Positions 56,060-64,000 of a stretch of DNA of 64,000 bases are shown here, piece by piece (position 1 is the stretch's first letter; every line of letters begins with the position of its first letter). The notes beneath the pieces are model-generated. The model had not been told where the DNA came from, ran no database searches, and worked only from the letters and a program-made list of their open reading frames with translations. Location: NCBI RefSeq assembly GCF_002940685.1, contig NZ_PNFP01000005.1, positions 1 to 64,000 of the forward strand. The letters are read 5' to 3'. The position numbers and the translations under genes are program-made. The DNA is from Ensifer adhaerens. GTDB taxonomy: Bacteria; Pseudomonadota; Alphaproteobacteria; Rhizobiales; Rhizobiaceae.

Positions 56060-56119
56060 ACCTTTGAATTCCTGCATGTTTCGTCCCTTAATCGGCTGCG
56101 ATTGAAGGAAACATGCAGG
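56060..56119 (-). repeat. long palindrome between convergent genes, related to the 17.3 kb element
   Basis: CCTGCATGTTTC (56071-56082) pairs perfectly with GAAACATGCAGG (56108-56119), and the stem continues inward through CCTTaATCG/CGATtgAAGG. It lies between the TIGR02302 gene and the cpdR-like gene. Read on the minus strand it contains ATG CAG GAA TTC AAA, matching the mini-ORF start of the repeat at 17328. It can also act as a two-way terminator. Confidence 0.65.
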
Positions 56120-56219
56120 AGCGCTCTTTGCCTCAGCAGCAACGACATCGGCTCCCGTCGCATGCAGATCCATGCGTCGGGTCGAGCTGTTGCGGCGGCC
56201 GGTCGTCAGTTCGAACGCG

Positions 56220-56579
56220 TCAGGCGGCGAGCGCCAGGGCGACGGCCTTGCGGATATCGGGAAGGGAAAATGGCTTGGAGATGACGTCGACGATCTTGTC
56301 GGTGAGATCGTCGGCCCGCTCGCGCTGCTCGGCATAGCCGGTCATCAGCAGGATCTTCATTGCCGGAAAGGCGGCAGACGCCTGGTGTGTCAGTTCGATG
56401 CCGTCCATGACGGGCATGCGGATGTCGGAGAGCAGGAGGTCGAATGCCTCTTCGTTGAGGCATGCAAGGCCATCGGCGCCGTCGCCGGCCTCAACCGTCT
56501 CGTGGCCATCAAGCCTCAGGGCCCGCGCGACGAAGGAACGCAATGCATCCTCGTCCTCGGTAATCAGGATCTTCGCCAT
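56220..56579 (-). CDS. cpdR: CpdR-like single-domain response regulator
   Basis: A 119-residue receiver domain without an output domain. The acidic pocket is ITEDED, the phospho-Asp is in LLLSDIRMPVMDG, and the conserved Lys is in VISKPFSL. The sequence looks like the CpdR group, which in alphaproteobacteria controls ClpXP substrate delivery according to phosphorylation by the CckA-ChpT relay. The symbol is my best reading rather than certain. GGAGGCC lies 5 bases before the second ATG (56579), so I prefer it to the ATG at 56582. Confidence 0.75.
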   Translation of the reverse strand: MAKILITEDEDALRSFVARALRLDGHETVEAGDGADGLACLNEEAFDLLLSDIRMPVMDGIELTHQASAAFPAMKILLMTGYAEQRERADDLTDKIVDVISKPFSLPDIRKAVALALAA

Positions 56580-56798
56580 CATGGCCTCCGCGTTCGCTTC
56601 CGAGTCCGGCGTTCACGCCGGCACCCGCACCTGATCGAAAGATACAGCGCGTGGATCATCGGGAGACACACTGGCGCTGCAGCGCCGCCGATCCCATCGA
56701 GAATCACTGCGGCACGCACCAAAACAACCAGTTTTTCGTTTGTGTTCGGTAAACGCCGAACGACCGGATTTCAGGGCGCATGCCCCAAAACGGGACGC

Positions 56799-57344
56799 TT
56801 ACTCGGCGTCGCCGGTGACAACGCCGACAAAAGGCAGCTCGCGGAAGGCATAGGCGACGTCCATGCCATAACCGACGACGAAGTGGTCCGGGCATTCGAA
56901 GCCGACATAATCCGCCTCGAGCTCGACCTTTCGCTTGACCCGCTTGTCGAGCAGCACGGCGATCGTGACGTTGCGTGCGCCGCGCTCGTACATCAGTTCC
57001 TTGGCGAAGCGGAGCGTGCGGCCGGATTCGAGAATGTCGTCGATCAGGAGCACGTCGCGGCCATGCACGTCACTGTCGATGTCCTTGGTGATCTTGACGC
57101 CCTGGGAGACGGTGCCGGTGCCATAGCTCGACAGCGTGATGAACTCGACTTCCGGCGCAAGGCCGGCCGAGTGCATGGCACGGATCAGATCGGCGGCGAA
57201 GATGAACGATCCCTTGAGCACCGCGATCACCAGGAGGTCGTTGTGCGGACCGTTGACGATCATACCGGCCAGCTCGCTGTTGCGGGCAGCGATCGTTTCG
57301 GCCGTATAGAGAGGTTCGATATTCTTACCGCGAACGACGGGCAT
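56799..57344 (-). CDS. hpt: hypoxanthine phosphoribosyltransferase
   Basis: A 181-residue purine salvage enzyme that converts hypoxanthine or guanine to IMP or GMP with PRPP. The PRPP motif is VLLIDDILESGRTLRFAKEL, and VIAVLKGSFIFAADLIRAMH and FITLSSYGTGT are typical. The substrate-base loop near FVVGYGMDVAY is also conserved. GGAGAAGCCTGG precedes the ATG. It lies downstream of a membrane protein gene on the same strand, separated by 64 bases. The 215 bases to cpdR hold no gene. Confidence 0.95.
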   Translation of the reverse strand: MPVVRGKNIEPLYTAETIAARNSELAGMIVNGPHNDLLVIAVLKGSFIFAADLIRAMHSAGLAPEVEFITLSSYGTGTVSQGVKITKDIDSDVHGRDVLLIDDILESGRTLRFAKELMYERGARNVTIAVLLDKRVKRKVELEADYVGFECPDHFVVGYGMDVAYAFRELPFVGVVTGDAE

Positions 57345-57408
57345 CCAGGCTTCTCCAGCGTTTCATCCGGAAGACCTTAAGCCTTCCCTTTGGCGCCGCT
57401 TAGCACAA

Positions 57409-58074
57409 TCAGCGCGCCGAAACACCGTTTTCGGCGAAGGAAACCGTAACATCCGGCATTTTTCCGCCTGCGTAGGGCAGTCTCGTCATGAAATGGCGGC
57501 TCTCGCCCGGTGCGATGGCCGCGCCCTCGGGCATCACCCGCGTCGTCGTGACCTTGCGCCCGTTGGCGGTGATCTCCACCACGACGAGCGGCAATCGCTG
57601 TTCGGCATCCGAACGATTGTCGACCGAACCATAGACCGAAAGCACCTGCATGCCGCCGGAATAGTCGAGCGCGCTCGTGATCCCCGATATCGTCAGCGGC
57701 TGGACGTCCGCCTGTCCATCGCCGGCAAAGCCGACGATCGCCAGAAAGGAGGCGAGCGCAACGCCCGCGACCATCCCGGCGAAGCGGCGCGCGGGCATGT
57801 CGCGCAGCCGCGCTTCGGCAAGGCGCAGCAATCGGCCGCCCAGCGACGGCTGCTGCTCCACGACCGTCAGCGTCGGCCGCCGGCGGCCGCCTGTCCTGGC
57901 ATTGTCGTTGAAGACAGGATAGGGCGTCCGGCGCGACGAAGCGGAAATCACCTCGAATTCCGCATCCACATAGTCGGCACGCCTCGGCGCGGCAGCGCGT
58001 CCGCCGTGCTCGGGCGGCAGGAAATCCGTATGGGCGCTGTTGCTGCTGGCGGACTTGGTCCGGAATGCCTGCAT
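57409..58074 (-). CDS. single-pass membrane protein with DUF3426-like C-terminal domain
   Basis: A 221-residue protein of unknown function. A basic cytoplasmic region (about 1-95) is followed by one membrane helix (ARRFAGMVAGVALASFLAIV). The C-terminal extracytoplasmic domain, with LSVYGSVDNRSDAEQRLPLV and TTRVMPEGAAIAPGESRHFM, resembles the DUF3426-type beta domain often linked to zinc-ribbon proteins. No zinc ribbon is seen in this one. The second ATG (58074) lies 8 bases after AGGAGG and is preferred over 58080. It is divergent from ftsE across a CtrA-type box. Confidence 0.75.
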   Translation of the reverse strand: MQAFRTKSASSNSAHTDFLPPEHGGRAAAPRRADYVDAEFEVISASSRRTPYPVFNDNARTGGRRRPTLTVVEQQPSLGGRLLRLAEARLRDMPARRFAGMVAGVALASFLAIVGFAGDGQADVQPLTISGITSALDYSGGMQVLSVYGSVDNRSDAEQRLPLVVVEITANGRKVTTTRVMPEGAAIAPGESRHFMTRLPYAGGKMPDVTVSFAENGVSAR

Positions 58075-58383
58075 GATCATTTCCTCCTGTCCCGCAAGAG
58101 GACATCGGCCGCGGGCGGCCAGTCGATCTGCGAAACCATCGGGCGATGCAGAGCCCCTTGCGGTGCAAGAATCTAGGCATTGCATCAAATCTTTCCGACA
58201 CGTAAACCGGAATGGTTAATGTTTCGGAAAGACGTCGCGAAAGCGGCGCCTTTTCATGAAAAATTAACCGTCACTTAACCATGATTCCGCTGGCGGTTTT
58301 GCCTTTCGTGGCTGGTCGTCCTATGCGCGGAGGACCGGAACCGGCCATCGGTTGCAAGGCCGTGAGAGAGACTGGGCTGCCGC
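58075..58383. other. divergent control region between the DUF3426-like gene and ftsE
   Basis: No gene is supported. The region holds the ribosome binding site of the minus-strand gene near 58081-58090, an AT-rich stretch at 58195-58280, and a complete CtrA-type box. It probably contains promoters for both genes. Confidence 0.6.
58264..58278 (+). promoter_or_regulatory. candidate CtrA-binding site upstream of ftsE
   Basis: TTAA-CCGTCAC-TTAA matches the CtrA consensus TTAA-N7-TTAA exactly, and the right half continues as TTAACC. It lies 106-120 bases upstream of ftsE. CtrA controls cell division and cell-cycle genes in alphaproteobacteria, so a site at ftsEX is plausible. Confidence 0.65.
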
Positions 58384-59043
58384 TTGATTCACTTTGAGAA
58401 CGTCGGACTGCGTTATGGCATGGGACCGGAAATCCTCCGGGACCTGACCTTCGACATTCCACGCCGTTCGTTCCAGTTCCTGACCGGCCCGTCGGGCGCC
58501 GGCAAGACCACGCTCCTGCGGCTTCTTTTCCTCTCGCTGCAGCCGACGCGCGGGCTGATCCGCATGTTCGACCGCAACATCTCGTCGATCCCGCGCGAGG
58601 AGTTCCCGATGCTGCGCCGGCGGGTCGGCATCGTCTTCCAGGATTTTCGCCTGCTCGAACATCTCACGACCTACGAGAATGTCGCGCTGCCTTTGCGCGT
58701 GCGCGGCAAGGAAGAGGCGAGCTACCGGGCCGACGTGATCGAGCTCCTGAAATGGGTGGGTCTCGGCGAGCGCATCAACGTGCTGCCGCCGGTTCTTTCC
58801 GGCGGTGAGAAGCAGCGTGCGGCGATTGCCCGGGCGCTGATCGACCGACCGGAAATCCTGCTCGCCGACGAGCCGACCGGCAACGTCGACCCGCCGATGG
58901 CAAAGCGCCTGCTCAATCTCTTCCTCGAGCTCAACCGGCTCGGCACGGCCGTCGTCATCGCCACCCACGATCTGTCGCTGATGGACCAGGTGGAGGCGCG
59001 ACGCATGATCCTCTCGCAGGGGCGGCTCGACATCTATGAGTGA
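58384..59043 (+). CDS. ftsE: cell division ATP-binding protein FtsE
   Basis: A 219-residue ABC ATPase that forms the FtsEX complex at the division septum and activates murein hydrolases. Walker A is GPSGAGKTT, the signature LSGGEKQRAAIARAL, Walker B ILLADEPTGNVD and the His switch VIATHDLSL. The start is TTG at 58384 (MIHFENVGLRYG); no ATG lies within the conserved N-terminus and the ribosome binding site is weak. Its end overlaps ftsX by 8 bases, which couples the two. Confidence 0.95.
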   Translation: MIHFENVGLRYGMGPEILRDLTFDIPRRSFQFLTGPSGAGKTTLLRLLFLSLQPTRGLIRMFDRNISSIPREEFPMLRRRVGIVFQDFRLLEHLTTYENVALPLRVRGKEEASYRADVIELLKWVGLGERINVLPPVLSGGEKQRAAIARALIDRPEILLADEPTGNVDPPMAKRLLNLFLELNRLGTAVVIATHDLSLMDQVEARRMILSQGRLDIYE

Positions 59044-60058
59044 CAGCCGCACGAAACGCCAAAAGGATGTGCCCGAACAGGCACCGGAGGCACAACAGCG
59101 GCGGACGGAGATGCGCGTGCGCCCGACCGGCCCGATCGTGCCGTCGAGCAATGTGTCCGGCCATGCGCTGATGTGCGTCATCGCCATCATGTCGTTCCTC
59201 GCCTGCCTGACGCTCGGCGGCGTCAGCATGGTGCGAGCCACGGCCCAGAGCTGGCAGTCGCAGATCTCCCGCGAGATCACCATCCAGATCAAGCCGGACG
59301 ACAACCTCGACATGGAAAAGGCGCTCGCCGACGCCCGCGATCTGGCGTTGACCTTCAACGGCACGACGGACGGCAAGATCGTCGACCGCGCCGCCACCGC
59401 CCGCCTGCTCGAACCCTGGCTCGGCGAAGGCCTCGATCTTGATGAACTGCCCGTTCCGCGCCTCGTCATCATCACCATCGACGAAAACAACCCGCCAGAC
59501 TTCGCCGGCATGCGCAAGGCGTTGACCGAAACGATCCCGCAGGCTTTCCTCGACGACCACCGCACCTGGGTCGACCGGCTGGTCGCCATGGCCAACACCA
59601 CGGCGATGATCGGCACCGGCGTGCTGGCACTGGTGTTTTCCGCCATGGTGCTGACGGTGGTCTTCGCGACGCGTGGCGCGCTGTCGGGCAATCGGCATAT
59701 CGTCGAGGTGCTGCATTTCGTCGGCGCCGAAGCCGGTTTCGTCGCCTCGGAGTTCCAGAAGCATTTCCTCAGGATCAGCCTCAAGGGCGCCGGTGCTGGC
59801 GGCCTGCTGGCAGCACTCTCCTTCGCGCTCGCGGGCTTCTGGCAGTCCCGGACCCTGGCGACACCCGAGACCGACCAGGCCACCGCCCTCTTCGGGACCT
59901 TCACCATTGGCTACGGCGGCTATCTCGGCATCGCCGCGATCATCGTCGTCATCGCCATCCTGACGACGGTCACGGCGCGGCTGACGGTCACCCGCACGAT
60001 CTACGAGATCGACCTCATCCGTTCGGACCCCGGCCGCACCGACCTCTACCAAAGCTGA
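59036..60058 (+). CDS. ftsX: cell division protein FtsX
   Basis: A 340-residue membrane partner of FtsE. A basic N-terminal tail is followed by the first membrane helix (about 45-68). An extracytoplasmic loop (about 75-180) would contact a periplasmic hydrolase activator such as EnvC or an M23 protein. Three further helices end the protein. The FtsX/MacB-like segment GNRHIVEVLHFVGAEAGFVA with FLRISLKGAGAG is typical. The M23 peptidase at 411 could be a client, though this is inference. It overlaps ftsE by 8 bases. Confidence 0.95.
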   Translation: MSDSRTKRQKDVPEQAPEAQQRRTEMRVRPTGPIVPSSNVSGHALMCVIAIMSFLACLTLGGVSMVRATAQSWQSQISREITIQIKPDDNLDMEKALADARDLALTFNGTTDGKIVDRAATARLLEPWLGEGLDLDELPVPRLVIITIDENNPPDFAGMRKALTETIPQAFLDDHRTWVDRLVAMANTTAMIGTGVLALVFSAMVLTVVFATRGALSGNRHIVEVLHFVGAEAGFVASEFQKHFLRISLKGAGAGGLLAALSFALAGFWQSRTLATPETDQATALFGTFTIGYGGYLGIAAIIVVIAILTTVTARLTVTRTIYEIDLIRSDPGRTDLYQS

Positions 60059-60125
60059 GCCGCCTGATGTTTCACCGCCACCCGATCTATTCCTTGCCGC
60101 AATCTGCGGCTATGTGAAGAGAATC

Positions 60126-60854
60126 ATGATGGCGCGAGAGCTACGCGGGAACGGAATGGCCGGAGGAGGCAAATGGCACGGGAATGCCGACGATCGCCGG
60201 CGGCCCCGCAGTCTGCTGCGCAAAATTCTCCGCCGAACCTTCTTCGTCCTGCTATTGCCGCTGGCAATCCTGATCGCCGCCTTCCTGAACTTTGCCGACT
60301 CGGTCGCCTCCCTGCAGCCGCCTGTTCATCCCAAGGCCGACGCGATCGTGGTTCTGACCGGCGGTTTCCAGCGCATCGACCAGGCGGTCGATCTCCTGAA
60401 GGGCGGCGCCGGCAAGCGCCTCTTGATCTCCGGCGTACACCCGACGACGACAGGCAGCCAGATCCGCCGCAACACCCAGAGCTCGGCCGATCTTTTCAAG
60501 TGCTGCGTCGATATCGGCCACGAGGCGATCGACACCATCGGCAACGCCACGGAAGCGGCCCAATGGATCCGCGATCGCGGCTATGCGAGCGTGCTCGTCG
60601 TCACCAACAACTATCACATGCCGCGAAGCCTCCTGGAACTGCGCCGCGCCCGTCCGGAAACGGAGTTCATCCCCTACCCGGTCGTCAACTCCGATCTGAA
60701 GACGACAAACTGGCTGCGCAACCCGATGGTGCTGAAGTCGATCCTTCTGGAATTCGGCAAGTATACGGTGGCTTCGATACGCGACCTCGCCGGCGCCCGC
60801 CCGACCAGCGGCCTGCGCACCGACGCGTCGCGCGCGACGCCCGCCGAAGAATAA
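60126..60854 (+). CDS. YdcF/DUF218 family membrane-anchored protein
   Basis: A 242-residue protein of the SanA/ElyC/YdcF family. One membrane helix lies at about 37-60, then the DUF218 domain follows with KADAIVVLTGGFQRIDQAVD, LLISGVHPTT and NATEAAQWIRDRGYASVLVV, ending with VTNNYHMPRSLLELRR. Relatives affect envelope integrity or lipid carrier use; the reaction is not certain. The start could be 60114 (GTG), 60126 or 60129; I prefer 60126 after AAGAGA. It is downstream of ftsX by 67 bases in the same direction. Confidence 0.82.
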   Translation: MMARELRGNGMAGGGKWHGNADDRRRPRSLLRKILRRTFFVLLLPLAILIAAFLNFADSVASLQPPVHPKADAIVVLTGGFQRIDQAVDLLKGGAGKRLLISGVHPTTTGSQIRRNTQSSADLFKCCVDIGHEAIDTIGNATEAAQWIRDRGYASVLVVTNNYHMPRSLLELRRARPETEFIPYPVVNSDLKTTNWLRNPMVLKSILLEFGKYTVASIRDLAGARPTSGLRTDASRATPAEE

Positions 60855-60989
60855 GGGCCGGCAGGAACAGCCTTCGCCGCTGCAAAGTGAAACAGAGCAG
60901 TTTTCCTTCAGCACTTAATCGTGTAGGCAGCGATCAACCGGCTCAAAGACGCCGGTCCCCTTGAGACCTCGCCTACGAGAGCGTGCCTG

Positions 60990-61781
60990 ATGATCGTCTT
61001 GCGTTCGATCCTTTTCAACGTGGTGTTCTACGCCAATCTGATCGTGCAGATGATCGTGCTGACCCCGATCTACTTCCTGCTGCCACGCAAGAAGGCCTGG
61101 TTCGTGCCGAAGAACTGGGTGCGCAGCAATCACTGGCTCATGGAAAAGATGGTCGGCACGACCTTCGAGATCGAGGGCTTGGAGAATATTCCTGATGTGC
61201 CCTACATCTTCGCGCCCAAGCACCAGTCTTTCTGGGACGCCTATGCGCTGCTTCCTTGGCTGAGCGATCCTTTCTACATTCTCAAGCGCGAGCTGACCTG
61301 GATTCCGCTCTTCGGCTGGTACGTCCTCAAGCAGCGCATGGTGCCGGTGAACCGCGCGGCGCGCGGCAAGGCGATGACCGGCGTCATGGACCGCACCAAG
61401 CAGGAAATGGCGACGGGCCGCGAGCTCATCATCTACCCGGAAGGCACCCGCCGTCCGCCGGGAGCGCCGCCGGAATACAAGTACGGCATCGCCCGCCTCT
61501 ATCGCGATCTGAACGTGCCGGTCGTGCCGGTCGCCATGCATCCCGGCCTTTTCTGGCCGCGCCGCAAGTTCCTGCGCTTCCCCGGCCACTTCAAGGTCCG
61601 CATCCTGCCGCCGATCGAGGCGGGCATGGACCCGGACGCCTTCCTCAAGAAGCTTGTCGAGGTAACGGAAAAGGCGAGCGACGAGTTGCTCGTTGAAACG
61701 GTGAAGGCCAATCCGCACGTGCCGCTGCCGCCGACCGCCGAGCAGCGGATGAAGGAACTGAAGGCGGAAGGCCGGGCCTGA
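60990..61781 (+). CDS. plsC: 1-acyl-sn-glycerol-3-phosphate acyltransferase
   Basis: A 263-residue membrane acyltransferase that makes phosphatidic acid from lysophosphatidic acid. The HX4D catalytic motif is KHQSFWDAYALLP and the glycerol-phosphate-binding motif is IIYPEGTRRPPG. One or two N-terminal hydrophobic helices anchor it (about 4-30). A Pro-rich tail HVPLPPTAEQRMKELKAEGR follows. It is separated from the YdcF-like gene by 135 bases and converges with chaC. Confidence 0.94.
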   Translation: MIVLRSILFNVVFYANLIVQMIVLTPIYFLLPRKKAWFVPKNWVRSNHWLMEKMVGTTFEIEGLENIPDVPYIFAPKHQSFWDAYALLPWLSDPFYILKRELTWIPLFGWYVLKQRMVPVNRAARGKAMTGVMDRTKQEMATGRELIIYPEGTRRPPGAPPEYKYGIARLYRDLNVPVVPVAMHPGLFWPRRKFLRFPGHFKVRILPPIEAGMDPDAFLKKLVEVTEKASDELLVETVKANPHVPLPPTAEQRMKELKAEGRA

Positions 61782-61785
61782 ACCG

Positions 61786-62337
61786 TCAGGCCTGGGCCGA
61801 ACGCGGCGCCTGTTCCAGCAATCCGACCACCTCTTCCAGCCAGTGATCGCGGATGCCCATCTCTTTCAGATGGGCGAGCGTGTTGAACACGTATTCGCTG
61901 TTCGGCCCGGATTTTCCCGTCGAGACCGCGACGATGCCGGCCGCCTCCGCCGTGCTCAGCGCGCCCGCATACTGGATGTGGGCGCGGTCGATGACATAGG
62001 CGAGCGCCGGAACGCGGCGGCCGTCGGCAAGCAGCACCGGCATGGTGCGCTCCTTATAGACATGGGTCACCAGTTCACGCTCGCGCAGATAGTCGACGAC
62101 ATCTGACTGCTGTCCGCGTTCGACGCGAAACGCCGTTCCGATACAGGAGCCGCCACGGTCGAGCCCGAGCACCAGGCCCGGCCGCTTCTCGGTGCCGCGG
62201 TGCACCCAGGAATGCACGCAGAGTGATCGGCGAAAACCGAAGGCCCGCGCCGTCAGCTTCTCCTCGAAGGCAAAGCCCGGGTTCCACATCAGCGAGCCGT
62301 AGCCAAAGACCCAAAATTCGTCCATATCCACTGTCAT
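61786..62337 (-). CDS. chaC: gamma-glutamylcyclotransferase ChaC
   Basis: A 183-residue ChaC-type enzyme that degrades glutathione to 5-oxoproline and Cys-Gly. The substrate-binding motif is VFGYGSLMWNPGF near the N-terminus, and the catalytic Glu is in YLRERELV, where the family has its conserved Glu after the YL. The C-terminal LAHLKEMGIRDHWLEEVVGL is also typical. It converges with plsC with only 4 bases between the stops. The name chaC comes from E. coli; calcium antiport is not its role. Confidence 0.92.
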   Translation of the reverse strand: MTVDMDEFWVFGYGSLMWNPGFAFEEKLTARAFGFRRSLCVHSWVHRGTEKRPGLVLGLDRGGSCIGTAFRVERGQQSDVVDYLRERELVTHVYKERTMPVLLADGRRVPALAYVIDRAHIQYAGALSTAEAAGIVAVSTGKSGPNSEYVFNTLAHLKEMGIRDHWLEEVVGLLEQAPRSAQA

Positions 62338-62536
62338 TCAACCCGCGCTGCTGTTCTCGCCGCCGAATCACGATCGGCCCCGTGGGACGGTCGGCCATGT
62401 CGGTTTCTACGGCACAGCATCCCGGCACGAAAGAGACAAGCTCGTCCTCGTGCATCTGAACGGAAGAATAGTTTTGCGGATCGACGGCGCCACCCGAAAG
62501 GCAGCCTCGATCCTATTGAGTGAGGTATTCGCGCCC

Positions 62537-63547
62537 ATGTCGGCCACCGCAGTCTCCAACCCATCGCCGGTCAGCCGGAAGTTCCGCTGGCTGACGGCAG
62601 GCGTCGTGCTTGTCGCCGGTATCTATTCGGCCGGCTGGTTCCTTGCCGCCGATCAGATCGAGAAGCGGCTTGCAACCCGCCTCGCCGAGGGACAGGCAGC
62701 CGGCCTTGGCGGCGAATGCACGAACATGGACGTGCGCGGTTATCCGTTCCGTATCGGCCTCTTCTGCGACAAGGTCCATCTCGACGACACCCGCAACGGC
62801 ACCTCGGCTTCCTTCGGAGCGCTCAGGACTGCCGCGCAGGTCTACCAGCCGGGCCACGCGATCATCGAGCTCGACGGTCCGGCCGAGATCCGGGCCTCCC
62901 CCGGCCTCAACATCTTCGCCGACTGGACGCTTCTGCATGCAAGCGTGCGCGCGACCCTGTCCGGCGTTGACCGCACGTCGCTGACCTACGACAACCTCAC
63001 CGGTCGCGTGCGGCTGCCGCTTTCCGGCGACGGCCTCGGCTTCGGCGCCAGCCACGGCGAGGTGCATCTGCGCCAGAACGGCGCGGACCTTGACGCGGCC
63101 CTGAGCGTCGACAAGCTCGACCTGCGGCCCGAGGAAGGCCCGAGCCTCGCACCGCCGGCGACCGTTGCCGCCGACCTGACCTTCACCGACCGGGCCGGAT
63201 GGATGACGACCCCTCCGACACCGGAGATGTTTCGCGGCAGCAAGGGCGAGCTGAGGCAGCTCACCCTCGACCTCGGCTCCGGCATGAACGCCAAGCTTAC
63301 CGGGCCGTTCTCGGTCAACGATCAGGGACTGATCTCCGGCGAGTTCTCGCTGACGATGACCAACATCGAGGCCTGGCGCGCCAACCTGGTCACGCTCATC
63401 CCCGACGACGCCAACCTCGTCGACAACACCGCCAACATGCTGAAGGCGCTGGCCAACGGCAAGAACGCGGCGACCGTGAAGCTCAACGTGCGCGACGGTA
63501 CGGCGTTTCTGGCCTTCATCCCGATCGGCGTTCTGCCGACGCTTTAG
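62537..63547 (+). CDS. DUF2125 domain-containing protein
   Basis: A 336-residue alphaproteobacterial protein of unknown function. One N-terminal membrane or signal helix (WLTAGVVLVAGIYSAGWFLA, about 18-37) is followed by a beta-rich periplasmic domain. RGYPFRIGLFCDKVHLDD is the family's most conserved part, then GFGASHGEVHLRQNGADLDA. It may belong to the AsmA-like group of envelope proteins (inference). I chose the ATG at 62537 (MSATAVSNPSPVSRK); the frame is open to 62450. It is divergent from chaC. Confidence 0.85.
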   Translation: MSATAVSNPSPVSRKFRWLTAGVVLVAGIYSAGWFLAADQIEKRLATRLAEGQAAGLGGECTNMDVRGYPFRIGLFCDKVHLDDTRNGTSASFGALRTAAQVYQPGHAIIELDGPAEIRASPGLNIFADWTLLHASVRATLSGVDRTSLTYDNLTGRVRLPLSGDGLGFGASHGEVHLRQNGADLDAALSVDKLDLRPEEGPSLAPPATVAADLTFTDRAGWMTTPPTPEMFRGSKGELRQLTLDLGSGMNAKLTGPFSVNDQGLISGEFSLTMTNIEAWRANLVTLIPDDANLVDNTANMLKALANGKNAATVKLNVRDGTAFLAFIPIGVLPTL

Positions 63548-63574
63548 GCTATGGTCATACGCCTTAAAGGAAGG

Positions 63575-63601
63575 AAGGAAGACCGCTCTACGGTCTTCCT
63601 T
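63575..63601. terminator. bidirectional hairpin between DUF2125 and tyrC
   Basis: AAGGAAGACCG and CGGTCTTCCTT form a perfect 11-bp stem around CTCTA between two convergent genes. On the plus strand only a weak T-run follows; on the minus strand a CCTTTAAGG run follows. Confidence 0.65.
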
Positions 63602-63613
63602 GATCTGCTCAGG

Positions 63614-64000
63614 TTATTTCTGATCCATGGCATGCCGGCCAAAGTCGGGCATCGCTGTATCCTGGCCCGCCTGGATGATCGAGCGGCGGATAGCGCGGGT
63701 GCGGGTGAAAAGGTCGAAGAGCTTGTCGCCGTCACCCCAGCGGATCGCCCGCTGCAGGTAGGCAAGATCCTCCGAAAACCGCGCCAGCATCTCCAGGATC
63801 GCATCCTTGTTGTGCAGGCAGACGTCGCGCCACATGGTCGGATCGGATGCCGCCAGACGGGTGAAATCACGGAAGCCGGAGGCGGAGTACTTGATGACTT
63901 CGGACTCGGTTACCGTCTCCAGGTCATCCGCGGTTCCGACGATGTTGTAGGCGATGATGTGCGGCAGGTGCGAAACGATCGCCAGCACCTTGTCGTGATG
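63614..64000 (-). CDS. tyrC: prephenate/arogenate dehydrogenase, C-terminal part (runs off the right edge)
   Basis: Partial gene; about 129 codons up to the stop at 63614. The visible part, HHDKVLAIVSHLPHIIAYNI then YSASGFRDFTRLAASDPTMW and RDVCLHNKDAILEMLARFSE, is the helical C-terminal dimer domain of TyrA/TyrC dehydrogenases, including the His of the SHLPH motif. It catalyses oxidative decarboxylation of prephenate or arogenate for tyrosine synthesis. The Rossmann half and the start lie beyond base 64000. The name follows rhizobial usage. Confidence 0.9.
   Translation of the reverse strand, partial: HHDKVLAIVSHLPHIIAYNIVGTADDLETVTESEVIKYSASGFRDFTRLAASDPTMWRDVCLHNKDAILEMLARFSEDLAYLQRAIRWGDGDKLFDLFTRTRAIRRSIIQAGQDTAMPDFGRHAMDQK

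Noticed and set aside
55982-56077. A possible small gene starting MQEFKGRYRPGG on the minus strand
   Set aside because: It begins in a palindromic repeat and runs into the antisense of the TIGR02302 gene end; the similarity of its start to the 17.3 kb mini-ORF comes from the repeat.

Overview
The window is a stretch of core chromosome from an alphaproteobacterium of the Rhizobiaceae, most likely the Sinorhizobium/Ensifer group. This rests on recognition, not on a search. The codons are GC-rich. The gene sets lysC-ptsP-prfA-prmC, etfB-etfA-hbdA-tlpA-argH-lptM-lysA and ftsE-ftsX-plsC-chaC are in an order I associate with Sinorhizobium. DUF4167, DUF1178, DUF2125 and TIGR02302 proteins are typical of the order, and several short palindromic intergenic repeats look rhizobial.

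Layout. 0.4-7 kb: a membrane-anchored M23 peptidase, clpB behind a sigma-32-like promoter, and a saccharopine dehydrogenase-like gene divergent from a TetR regulator over two tandem operators. 7-14 kb, all minus strand: DUF4167 protein, prmC, prfA, ptsP, lysC. 14-17 kb: a small accessory set (ABC-F ATPase, methyltransferase, RibD/DHFR-like reductase). 17-26 kb: ubiG, GNAT, DUF1178, nitrilase-like amidase, grxC, comF, an NDUFAF5-like methyltransferase, a Flp-type pilin, mutT, a second GNAT, argJ, and a parvulin divergent from secA. 29-38 kb is more accessory: a Clp-N/HTH module with paired operators, a flippase-GNAT operon, an acyl-CoA synthetase, a TetR/DUF3817/CopD-like cluster, a VOC protein, and a 0.9 kb insert bounded by a partial copy of tRNA-Leu(CAA). 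38-49 kb: DsbB family protein, HNH nuclease, DNA glycosylase, gluQRS, YihY, SDR, HIG1-like protein, cobalamin adenosyltransferase, rhomboid, the etfBA/hbdA cluster, and a sulfatase-fold membrane enzyme. 49-64 kb: tlpA/argH, lptM-lysA, TIGR02302, cpdR-like regulator, hpt, ftsEX behind a CtrA-type box, a YdcF-like protein, plsC, chaC, DUF2125 and the 3' part of tyrC, which runs off the right edge.

How genes work together. PrmC methylates the GGQ glutamine of RF1, encoded immediately upstream. LysC and LysA belong to lysine biosynthesis, and ArgJ and ArgH to arginine biosynthesis. EtfBA takes electrons from acyl-CoA dehydrogenases and sits with a 3-hydroxyacyl-CoA dehydrogenase. FtsEX, PlsC, the M23 peptidase and SecA serve the envelope. 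No CRISPR array, rRNA, prophage or complete insertion sequence was seen. The most unusual items are the Clp-N/HTH module, the tRNA-Leu insert, and repeat elements that extend a coding sequence (gluQRS) or carry a conserved mini-ORF.
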